Positions 1 through 4,679 of a stretch of DNA of 6,424 nt are shown here, one piece after another. Origin of the DNA: Bacteriovoracaceae bacterium UBA1018 (GTDB taxonomy: Bacteria > Bdellovibrionota > UBA1018). Both the position numbers and the translations under genes were made by a program. The stretch's first letter is position 1; every line of letters starts with the position of its first letter. The stretch is from assembly GCA_002291495.1 (NCBI GenBank), contig DBAE01000188.1, forward strand, positions 13,217 through 19,640, in the 5' to 3' direction. Under the pieces are notes generated by a model. It had not been told where the DNA came from and ran no database searches. It worked only from the letters and a program-made list of their open reading frames with translations.

Positions 1-125
1 CCAACAGCGGCGAAGTAAAGAAGGTCGAAAGTACTGCAGGTCGCAAAATCGCGCTTCAGGTGACATCGGCGTTTCAGAATCTTTTGGATATTATTCGTCC
101 TGCGGGCGTAACACTTTCGTTCTAG
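1..125 (+). CDS. C-terminal end of an unidentified protein (5' partial)
   Basis: An open frame enters from the left edge (first full codon at position 3) and gives 40 residues before TAG at 123-125, with a second TAG directly behind it. I do not recognise the family. The last residues, GVTLSF, end in phenylalanine with alternating hydrophobic positions. This resembles the C-terminal beta-signal (G-x-x-hydrophobic-x-aromatic) of BAM-assembled outer-membrane barrels, but 40 residues are too few to call a barrel. The stop lies 18 bases before the ATG of the next gene, and no terminator lies between them, so the two are probably co-transcribed. That it is coding is supported by an open frame up to the edge and by tight spacing to the next ribosome binding site. 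Its function is unknown. Confidence 0.6.
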   Translation, partial: NSGEVKKVESTAGRKIALQVTSAFQNLLDIIRPAGVTLSF

Positions 126-143
126 TAGTAGAGGGGAAAAGAT

Positions 144-374
144 ATGACAAAACTTAACACGGCAGTTTTGATTGCTTTAGTCTGTGGTTTTATACCTGCT
201 TTGGTTCAAGCCGAAGAAACAGTAGGGCAGAAAACAGACGCAAGTTGTCAGGCCACTTCAGATCTGATTGAACCTCGCGGCATGACGGGTGGCGTTGCAC
301 CTGTAGTTCCCGAAAAATTGCCAGAAGCTGGACAGATTCAGGACCCGAGCGCCAAGGTAGAGGATAAGAAGTAG
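144..374 (+). CDS. Small exported protein, 76 aa, function unknown
   Basis: The ATG at 144 has a strong ribosome binding site, GAGGGG at 131-136, seven bases upstream. Residues 1-23 form a Sec signal peptide: a short basic start with Lys3, a hydrophobic core, then V-Q-A before Glu24 as a signal peptidase I site. Cys14 lies inside the hydrophobic core, but the residue before it is Val, so it does not make a convincing lipobox. The predicted mature chain is about 53 residues, hydrophilic, rich in Pro, Glu, Lys and Asp, with a single cysteine (Cys35) and no domain that I recognise; it looks disordered. It probably belongs to a transcript with the upstream partial gene and is closed by the strong terminator 32 bases after its stop. 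A periplasmic or secreted location is inferred from the signal peptide alone. Confidence 0.82.
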   Translation: MTKLNTAVLIALVCGFIPALVQAEETVGQKTDASCQATSDLIEPRGMTGGVAPVVPEKLPEAGQIQDPSAKVEDKK

Positions 375-405
375 ACAGTAATTTTCAAATTTTTTTGATT
401 ATGCG

Positions 406-442
406 CCTCGATGTCCTACTAGGGACATCGAGGTTTTTTTTT
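406..442 (+). terminator. Rho-independent terminator
   Basis: An 11-bp perfect stem, CCTCGATGTCC (406-416) with its complement (423-433), closes a 6-base loop and is followed at once by nine T residues (434-442). It ends the transcript of the small exported protein gene and insulates the DUF6607 gene downstream, which therefore needs its own promoter. Confidence 0.95.
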
Positions 443-477
443 GTCCTTCAAGGAATTCTTGTCAGCCGATTCATATA

Positions 478-500
478 TTGATAGTGACTCTCAATATCAA
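478..500. promoter_or_regulatory. Fur-box-like operator upstream of the DUF6607 gene
   Basis: Positions 478-500 form a 23-bp inverted repeat centred on 489 in which 9 of 11 base pairs are symmetric; the outer arms are TTGATA (478-483) and TATCAA (495-500). Aligned by eye with the classical 19-bp Fur consensus (GATAATGATAATCATTATC), positions 480-498 match at 14 of 19. The site lies 25 bases before the start codon and just behind a possible -10 element, TATATT at 474-479, so bound repressor would block initiation or clearance. No good -35 is visible at the usual distance. Regulation by Fur with iron is inferred from the motif; another metal-sensing Fur-family protein (Zur, Mur, PerR) could use a similar site. 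Confidence 0.6.
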
Positions 501-524
501 TTTACTTGGATGGGGAGATGAAAG

Positions 525-1526
525 ATGTTCCGATTAAAGGTTCAGTTCAAGAAGTGCTTGGGTCTTAGCGTATTTGCGACCTCTGCAATGTCTAGTGTGG
601 CCATGGCGCAATCGCAGGATGTATCTCAGTTAGACCTAGGCCGAGAGGCTATTCGGGCCATGGCAGGATGTTATCTGGTCGATTATAGCTACACGGAGAC
701 GGAGTCCCTAAAACCTGATTATACCCGTGATAATCGCGTGTATGACGTTAATCTAAAGCAGTCGATCAAAGAGTGGATCTACGCAGAAGACATTTCACCC
801 AATCGGATTCGTCTTCAACATATCTTGTTTGCGGCAGATCTAAACGGCACCGTGTCCGAATATTCTAAACTGAAGCACACTGGTGAAGACTGGGAGTATA
901 ACGCTGGTTTTTTGTATGATTTTGTAGCTCCACTGAAGTGGCAGGTGAAAGACTTGAGATCCTCTCCAGGGCTCTGGACCCGTCGAATTACGAACTTGGA
1001 TGATGGGTTGAGGTATCAGTGTGCGGCAAGCTGGTCATCCGATCGAGCTTATCCTCAGTGGTCTTGTGACAACTACTCTCCGATACCTGGGAGAGAGTTT
1101 CGCGATATGGGTCGAAAAGACTATCAAACCCTGCATAGATCCACGCAGATTACAGTCTACGGAGAGAGTTGGCTAGAGCGCCAGGTTAACGTCAAAACCA
1201 TTCACCAAGATGAAACTCGCACACCTTTGGCCAAAGAGTTAGGTAAGAACTGGTATGTCAGATTGCCGGATTCAGAGTGTGAGCCTGCTCGCGAGTTTGC
1301 TCAAGCAAGAAAGCCATTCTGGACTCTGGTTCGAGAAGCCTGGGATACCGTTTATACCGGAGATCGAGCTTTTGTAGAGAAGAGCCTATCTGGACAGCCG
1401 TCACGATACTTTAAAATTATGGGGTTAGAGCAGGAATACCTGCAGAAGGACCTCAATTCTCCAACGATCCGAGAAGAGGCTAAGAAGGCTATCCTTAGAG
1501 TGATCGAAGAATATCGCGCAAATTAA
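525..1526 (+). CDS. Exported DUF6607 family protein, 333 aa
   Basis: The ATG at 525 follows GGGGAG (512-517) at a seven-base spacing. Residues 1-28 look like a signal peptide (basic start with Arg3, Lys5, Lys9 and Lys10, a hydrophobic stretch, A-M-A cleavage site before Gln29). The mature protein shows features that I associate with DUF6607: the G-C-Y-x-V-D-Y-x-Y-x-E-T block at 48-59, LQHIL at 97-101 followed by E-D-W-E-Y (121-125), then G-R-E-F and R-K-D-Y (189-200), and W-L-E-R-Q-V-N-V-K (216-224). The assignment is from memory of the family pattern, not a search. It is rich in Trp and Tyr and has four cysteines in the mature part (49, 166, 181, 252), compatible with periplasmic disulfides. 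The biochemical role of the family is unknown to me. A Fur-like operator upstream suggests induction under iron limitation. It stands alone between a terminator and a hairpin, so it is probably monocistronic. Confidence 0.9.
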   Translation: MFRLKVQFKKCLGLSVFATSAMSSVAMAQSQDVSQLDLGREAIRAMAGCYLVDYSYTETESLKPDYTRDNRVYDVNLKQSIKEWIYAEDISPNRIRLQHILFAADLNGTVSEYSKLKHTGEDWEYNAGFLYDFVAPLKWQVKDLRSSPGLWTRRITNLDDGLRYQCAASWSSDRAYPQWSCDNYSPIPGREFRDMGRKDYQTLHRSTQITVYGESWLERQVNVKTIHQDETRTPLAKELGKNWYVRLPDSECEPAREFAQARKPFWTLVREAWDTVYTGDRAFVEKSLSGQPSRYFKIMGLEQEYLQKDLNSPTIREEAKKAILRVIEEYRAN

Positions 1527-1536
1527 GCTTAAATAC

Positions 1537-1588
1537 GGTGTACCGGGAGTTTAGACGTGCTGTCTGCACTGTCTAAACTCTTTACACC
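1537..1588. repeat. Long imperfect hairpin after the DUF6607 gene
   Basis: Three nested complementary arms stack: GGTGTA (1537-1542) with TACACC (1583-1588), GAGTTTAGAC (1547-1556) with GTCTAAACTC (1571-1580), and GTGC (1557-1560) with GCAC (1566-1569), around a 5-base loop. This gives about 20 base pairs with small bulges. It begins 10 bases after the stop codon. Only TTT follows the central stem and there is no T-run after the full stem, so it is at best a weak intrinsic terminator. It may instead protect the mRNA 3' end or be part of a structured non-coding element. Confidence 0.7.
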
Positions 1589-1608
1589 TGCATAGGCCTG
1601 TGTTTCCT

Positions 1609-1677
1609 CTGTCACAGCTCATAAGTGACACAGCAATTAATTACATAATGATTACATATATTTAAAGATGTGTCACT
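1609..1677. promoter_or_regulatory. Cluster of TGTCAC boxes and helically phased direct repeats
   Basis: TGTCAC occurs at 1610-1615 and 1671-1676 and, reversed, at 1625-1630. The latter two belong to an 8-bp inverted repeat, AGTGACAC (1624-1631) and GTGTCACT (1670-1677). Near its middle, ATTACATA is repeated at 1640-1647 and 1651-1658, an 11-bp period, or about one helical turn. The first box can pair with the second, or the second with the third, so two RNA folds compete. It could be an operator and promoter region for the small exported gene at 1815 or a leader RNA switch; I cannot assign a regulator. TATATT at 1657-1662 resembles a -10 but lacks a good -35. Confidence 0.4.
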
Positions 1678-1708
1678 CTGGCACCTGCGTTGCAATGTAT
1701 GTCTATAA

Positions 1709-1740
1709 GTGATGCATCACCTAAGAAGGGTCTTGCATCA
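1709..1740. promoter_or_regulatory. 12-bp palindrome with a repeated half-site 21 bp away
   Basis: GTGATGCATCAC at 1709-1720 is a perfect 12-bp palindrome. Its half TGCATCA (1713-1719) recurs at 1734-1740, exactly 21 bp later, or two helical turns, on the same face of the DNA. It lies 75-106 bases before the small gene at 1815. This looks like an operator for a dimeric regulator, but the same bases can also form a 7-bp RNA stem (1710-1716 with 1734-1740). No regulator is identified. Confidence 0.35.
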
Positions 1741-1802
1741 TGGTGTAGCACGATCAGTTGTTGAATTTGTTGTTTAGTTGAACTGACGAGATGAGAGAAA
1801 AA

Positions 1803-1808
1803 GAGGAG
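1803..1808 (+). promoter_or_regulatory. Ribosome binding site fixing the start at 1815
   Basis: GAGGAG lies six bases before the ATG at 1815. The earlier in-frame ATG at 1791 has no comparable site and would place eight charged residues before the signal peptide, so 1815 is preferred. Confidence 0.8.
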
Positions 1809-1814
1809 TATACC

Positions 1815-2021
1815 ATGTTGAAAAGAATTATTATTTTGATGTCCTTAGGAATGTTCATGGGCCCAACTGCTTTAGCAGGTGAATTGAGCTCAGGCCAAAT
1901 CCGATCCCGCGTTGTAGCCGGACGTTGTATGGATAAGTACAATAAACCAGCTGCAAACGTGGGTTCCGGCAACACAGCGTCTACTGGCGCTAATCGTGCT
2001 GGACGTATCGTTACAGAATAA
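1815..2021 (+). CDS. Small exported protein, 68 aa, function unknown
   Basis: Starting at 1815, the product opens with a clear signal peptide: Lys3-Arg4, a Met/Leu/Ile-rich core, and A-L-A at 19-21 before Gly22. The mature chain is about 47 residues, rich in Gly, Ser, Asn, Ala and Arg, net basic, with one cysteine (Cys38) in a short R-C-M-D-K-Y segment and no domain that I recognise. The frame can be opened from 1791, which would add eight residues, but the ribosome binding site favours 1815. A frame on the opposite strand (1754-1975) is also open, but has no signal or binding site to support it. The gene is preceded by a structured 288-bp spacer, and its likely terminator is at 2132-2170, about 110 bases beyond the stop and inside the convergent gene. 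It is similar in size and layout to the 76-aa protein at 144-374, but I see no sequence similarity between the mature parts. Confidence 0.75.
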   Translation: MLKRIIILMSLGMFMGPTALAGELSSGQIRSRVVAGRCMDKYNKPAANVGSGNTASTGANRAGRIVTE

Positions 2022-2031
2022 GTTTTAAGAT

Positions 2032-2403
2032 CTAATTGGAGTGATTGAGCTCTTTAATCAACGCACGAAGTTTCTGTCGTTCAGTTGATGGAATAGTCTC
2101 AGGTGCTTCAGAGCTATTGTTCGAACTATTAAGAGACGCGTTGGGTTCCCGACGCGTCTCTGTTTTTTTTGGCGAAGACTTTTTGCTTTTAAAAGCTGAC
2201 TCTGTAAATTCTTTTGCGCTCTCGTACGCTTCTCGTGTCCAGTGGCGCACTTTATAAGCTGTATCCGAGTTCTCGGCGTGTGAGAGCTGGGTTTTTACTT
2301 GGTCTGAAACAGTTTTGCCGTCCCAGGTCAGCCAACTCCCCAGCACTAAAATAAAAACGACAAATAGGGAAAACTTAACGAAAAGCCCAAATAGCCGAAT
2401 CAT
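2032..2403 (-). CDS. Small single-pass membrane protein, 123 aa
   Basis: An N-terminal hydrophobic segment (about residues 4-26, FLGxF to SWLTW in style) follows Arg3 and should act as an uncleaved membrane anchor. Lys10 sits within it. The rest, about 95 residues, is hydrophilic: a helical-looking stretch with Trp55 and many Lys/Glu, a Lys/Ser-rich and then Asn/Ser-rich low-complexity linker (about 70-100), and a charged helical tail beginning E-R-Q-K-L-R. I recognise no domain, and the side of the membrane on which the tail lies is not certain. Its ATG overlaps the TGA of the CheX-like gene by the four bases ATGA (2400-2403), a translational-coupling arrangement that suggests stoichiometric expression with the phosphatase and receiver. 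The 3' part of this gene contains the + strand terminator of the convergent small gene, encoded by codons for about K-K-T-E-T-R-R-E-P-N-A-S-L. Confidence 0.82.
   Translation of the reverse strand: MIRLFGLFVKFSLFVVFILVLGSWLTWDGKTVSDQVKTQLSHAENSDTAYKVRHWTREAYESAKEFTESAFKSKKSSPKKTETRREPNASLNSSNNSSEAPETIPSTERQKLRALIKELNHSN
2132..2170 (+). terminator. Rho-independent terminator inside an antisense gene
   Basis: AGAGACGCGT (2132-2141) pairs perfectly with ACGCGTCTCT (2152-2161) around a 10-base loop that itself contains GGG and CCC; after one G come eight T residues (2163-2170). It would terminate + strand transcription from the 68-aa gene. On the - strand the hairpin is not followed by a T-run, so it should not stop the convergent operon. 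Confidence 0.85.
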
Positions 2404-2861
2404 GCGAGAGGTTCCTCAAACGGAGATAATTCAATGGAGTAGGGGATCGAGGCCGAAGCATCACTGGATGTCCGCGACGTTGGACTAGTTACGAAAATAA
2501 ACTGAAAAGCGGAAGTACCAAGTCGATAATCTTGGACGCGAAAATTACCGCTTTGGTTTTGAATGATTGGAGCCAAACTTTTTTTGACTTGGAGAGGATT
2601 TAATAGTCTCGGTGGTGAGATCATCAGATCCGTATCCGAACTCTCGGAGAGCATTCGGGACATTCGACTAGCGAGTACGTTACCGAGTTCCGAATATAGA
2701 GATGTATCTAAACCTTCTGCAAAGAGTAGAACGAAAAGTCCTTCTTGATCTCCGTAAAGCTGAAAAGCAACGGCTTGCTTTCCTTCAAAATCAATCGAAG
2801 TCGAGTTAAGTGCTTCAACCTGACCTAGGTGATAGAAATCAAATCCCCCCGGAAAATCCAT
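2400..2861 (-). CDS. CheC/CheX-like response-regulator phosphatase, 153 aa
   Basis: The protein likely dephosphorylates a CheY-type receiver. The key evidence is the CheC/CheX/FliY active-site signature [D/S]-x3-E-x2-N-x22-P, which is complete here as Ser54, Glu58, Asn61 and Pro84; Glu58 and Asn61 would be the catalytic pair. The residues before Pro84 (M-I-S-P-P) and the amphipathic helix after Asn61 also look like CheX, and the length of about 150 residues fits CheX. Hydrophobic beta-like segments precede (29-49) and follow (about 107-124) the helix. There is one motif copy, as in CheX, whereas CheC usually has two. The start at 2861 has AGGA (2869-2872) seven bases upstream, overlapping the end of the receiver gene, whose stop is four bases away. 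Its neighbour is the obvious substrate. The N-terminal 25 residues are divergent and the overall family call rests on motif reading, not on a profile search. Confidence 0.8.
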   Translation of the reverse strand: MDFPGGFDFYHLGQVEALNSTSIDFEGKQAVAFQLYGDQEGLFVLLFAEGLDTSLYSELGNVLASRMSRMLSESSDTDLMISPPRLLNPLQVKKSLAPIIQNQSGNFRVQDYRLGTSAFQFIFVTSPTSRTSSDASASIPYSIELSPFEEPLA

Positions 2862-2865
2862 CGCC

Positions 2866-3273
2866 TTATCCTATTTCCTGTTCTCGGCTTGAGCGAGAGC
2901 CGTGGGAGTCTGGTCCTAATGCGCGTTCAATGGTTTTAATGACGTCGCTCGAACTAAAAGGCTTCATCACGTAATCCTTGGCTCCAACGTTAATGGCTTC
3001 CATCACCAGGTTAACTTGGCCCATCGCAGATACGATGACGACGCGCGCGTCTTTGTCCATTTTTACAATTTTTTGGGTTGCTTCGATGCCACTCATCTTA
3101 GGCATCACAATGTCCATGGTCACGACATCGGGGCGCAATTTTGCGTACAGTTCAAGCGCTTCAAGGCCGTCTGCAGCCTCGCCAACTACTTGGTAATGAG
3201 CTTCAACGAGAATATCGGCTAGAGTTTTTCTTACAAAAGCTACGTCGTCTACAATTAGGACCTTCTTGGCCAT
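2866..3273 (-). CDS. CheY-like single-domain response regulator, 135 aa
   Basis: A receiver domain fills residues 3-119 with every conserved residue in place: acidic pair Asp9-Asp10, phosphoacceptor Asp54 in T-M-D-I-V-M-P, Ser82 at the T/S switch position, and Lys104-Pro105 in V-M-K-P-F. No output domain follows; the last 16 or so residues are a short Ser/Arg/Glu-rich tail. It is therefore a diffusible signalling protein of CheY or diguanylate-independent stand-alone type, phosphorylated by a histidine kinase that is not in this window. The start at 3273 has a G-rich ribosome binding site, GGGGGA (3277-3282), three bases upstream. The next gene down, four bases on, is a CheX-like phosphatase, pointing to a dedicated phospho-signalling module. 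Whether it targets the flagellar motor, pili or something else is not visible. The gene name cheY is avoided because many stand-alone receivers exist per genome. Confidence 0.95.
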   Translation of the reverse strand: MAKKVLIVDDVAFVRKTLADILVEAHYQVVGEAADGLEALELYAKLRPDVVTMDIVMPKMSGIEATQKIVKMDKDARVVIVSAMGQVNLVMEAINVGAKDYVMKPFSSSDVIKTIERALGPDSHGSRSSREQEIG

Positions 3274-3384
3274 TTATCCCCCGTCGCACTTCCCGTGCAA
3301 TCATCAGTGTAACGATCTCCTGAGGAAAAGAAAAATTTTTCTGGGCACTCTTAATTTTATAACGCTGCGCAGATGTCTAGCGTG

Positions 3385-3966
3385 TCAAAAAGCTGGCGCT
3401 AATTTAAATTGATCTAGCGGCTCATAAACAGGCCCCTCGGCGTAGGTAATGCTTTGAAATAGGATGATCTCTGAAAAGCCGGACACGAAAGTATCTTGAA
3501 GGTTCATCTGGGTATGATCCAAAGTGCAGATCTTATCTCTGTCTCTGGACTCTATGCTTCTCGCCAGTGTGAGATGGGGAGTATACCCTTTCGAATCAGA
3601 CTCAAATCCGTGGTGATTAATTATTGCCTCGATGTCTCGGTAGAGCTTTAGGATGGGCATTCGAGGTTCAAGGACGGGTATGTATAGAACTCTCGGCTTT
3701 TTCAAATTTGGGAAAGCGTCGAGTCCTTGGAGCCGCAGGCTAAATGGACGGTGTTGAGTGACAAGCTGATGCATATCGTCCTTGATCGCCTGGAGCTTTT
3801 GTTCCTCAACGCTTCCCAAAAATTTTAGAGTAATGTGCAAGTTTTCCGGTTTGACCCAGCGAAAACATTTACTCTGGGGGCCAAGCCCCATTCTTACTGT
3901 CTCAAGCAGTGCAGTAGCCTTTTGATGAGCCTGAGTTTCAAGAGCGATAGCTAAAAAGACCCGCAC
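3385..3966 (-). CDS. thpR: RNA 2',3'-cyclic phosphodiesterase (2'-5' RNA ligase family), 193 aa
   Basis: This is a 2H phosphoesterase of the ThpR/LigT type, which opens 2',3'-cyclic phosphates on RNA ends to 2'-phosphates in the cytoplasm, and can join 2'-5' ends in vitro. Both catalytic H-x-T motifs are present: His44-Ile-Thr46 in N-L-H-I-T-L-K-F-L-G and His131-Leu-Thr133 in Y-T-P-H-L-T-L-A-R, at the spacing normal for the family. I place the start at GTG 3966, not at the upstream in-frame ATG 4011: the sequence then opens V-R-V-F-L-A-I as family members do, and AAGGA (3974-3978) lies seven bases upstream. The resulting 193 aa matches the usual length of about 180-190. The gene overlaps the end of the SGNH-like gene by 29 bases in another frame, so the two are co-transcribed. 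Confidence 0.93.
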   Translation of the reverse strand: MRVFLAIALETQAHQKATALLETVRMGLGPQSKCFRWVKPENLHITLKFLGSVEEQKLQAIKDDMHQLVTQHRPFSLRLQGLDAFPNLKKPRVLYIPVLEPRMPILKLYRDIEAIINHHGFESDSKGYTPHLTLARSIESRDRDKICTLDHTQMNLQDTFVSGFSEIILFQSITYAEGPVYEPLDQFKLAPAF

Positions 3967-4627
3967 GTGTGATTCCTTGCAGGATTTGCTCCGACAAAAA
4001 GTCTGATGCAAGTCGACTGAGATGCAGTCCGTCTGGAATCAGATCCCAGATGGGGTGACGTTGACCTCGGATCGTGAGATATCCTTTTTTCATTACATCC
4101 TCATGCAAAGACTCGAGATCCAGGAGTACGCGCGTAGGATCCTTCTTTACCACATCGTGGATGTGTCGGTTGAGTTTTAAGCGACAAGGCTGCCGATCTG
4201 GTAAGAGCGCAGGAATATTGCCCAGCACTATGGGGATTTTTCGTTCACTCAGTTGACTCAAAAAGCGATCTAAGGAAGCGATGCTTGCTTCACAATTGGA
4301 GAGCGAAGAATCCCAGAATAGGAGGTCAACTGCTATGACGAGGGATCTCCCGTCTAATTCTCGGTCAGAAATCTGCTTGAGCACTTCTTTGCCAGGAGTG
4401 CCTCCTCGCGCAATGGTGAGTACATCATTGGAATGACCTAGCTCTCGAGCTAATCTTTTTCCTGGACTATCAGTACCAAAATTTGCGCTAACACTTGCTC
4501 CGACAATAAGCGGCGCTTTGAAGAGAGGGTTACTTTCGCTAGCCTCGGAGATTTGTTCTTCTCCTAGTGTTGCGACAGCATTACTTCCGGCGGCTAATCC
4601 TAAAAATATTGGTATCACTTTTCCCAT
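3938..4627 (-). CDS. Divergent SGNH/GDSL-like exported protein, 229 aa
   Basis: An SGNH-hydrolase-like fold is suggested by block I, L-I-V-G-A-S-V-S (40-47), with Ser45 as candidate nucleophile; a Gly-rich block II (Gly75-Gly76 in R-G-G-T-P-G-K); and a block V, P-D-G-L-H-L-S, with Asp199 and His202 as the D-x-x-H pair. Two features are unusual. GDS has become GAS, and the position where G-x-N-D is expected reads V-D-L-L-F-W-D (100-106), so the usual oxyanion-hole Asn is missing there; V-L-G-N-I-P (134-139) could supply Asn137 instead. Residues 1-19 are hydrophobic and end in A-V-A, a plausible but weak signal peptide. The substrate is unknown; esterase, lipase or carbohydrate deacetylase are possible. 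The ATG at 4627 has no clear ribosome binding site. It lies 38 bases after the CNNM gene and overlaps thpR by 29 bases. Confidence 0.75.
   Translation of the reverse strand: MGKVIPIFLGLAAGSNAVATLGEEQISEASESNPLFKAPLIVGASVSANFGTDSPGKRLARELGHSNDVLTIARGGTPGKEVLKQISDRELDGRSLVIAVDLLFWDSSLSNCEASIASLDRFLSQLSERKIPIVLGNIPALLPDRQPCRLKLNRHIHDVVKKDPTRVLLDLESLHEDVMKKGYLTIRGQRHPIWDLIPDGLHLSRLASDFLSEQILQGITRAGLFSYRS
3974..3978 (-). promoter_or_regulatory. Ribosome binding site fixing a GTG start for thpR
   Basis: Read on the - strand this is AAGGA, seven bases before GTG at 3964-3966. It lies within the last codons of the SGNH-like gene and supports the GTG start over the ATG at 4009-4011, which has no such site. 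Confidence 0.75.
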
Positions 4628-4650
4628 AAGGGCTGGAATCTACCACAACT

Positions 4651-4679
4651 AGATAATTATTGCTGTTATTGAATTATCT
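4651..4679. repeat. Short AT-rich inverted repeat at the CNNM gene stop
   Basis: AGATAATT (4651-4658) and AATTATCT (4672-4679) form an 8-bp stem around 13 bases and span the stop codon of the CNNM gene. It is A/T-rich and lacks a T-run on the - strand, so it is not a credible terminator; transcription probably continues into the SGNH-like gene. Confidence 0.35.

Noticed and set aside
478..500. FNR/CRP-type site, given the TTGAT and ATCAA ends
   Set aside because: The half-sites are 13 bases apart instead of the 4 expected for FNR; the internal symmetry fits a Fur-type site better.
1754..1975. Open frame of 73 aa on the - strand across the 68-aa gene
   Set aside because: No ribosome binding site, no recognisable motif, and it lies antisense to a frame with a strong binding site and signal peptide.
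2045..2257. Open frame of 70 aa on the + strand
   Set aside because: It is antisense to the membrane-protein gene and runs through the + strand terminator hairpin.
2978..3323. Several + strand frames opposite the receiver gene
   Set aside because: They mirror a fully conserved receiver domain and have no support of their own.
3329..3342. 14-bp palindrome AGAAAAATTTTTCT
   Set aside because: An A-tract/T-tract junction with no loop or G/C stem; probably curved DNA, not a terminator.
3356..3388. TTGACA (3383-3388) and TATAAA (3356-3361) read on the - strand as a promoter for the receiver gene
   Set aside because: Both hexamers are good, but the spacer is 21 bases, too long for a sigma-70 promoter. 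A promoter in the 111-base gap is likely, but I cannot place it.
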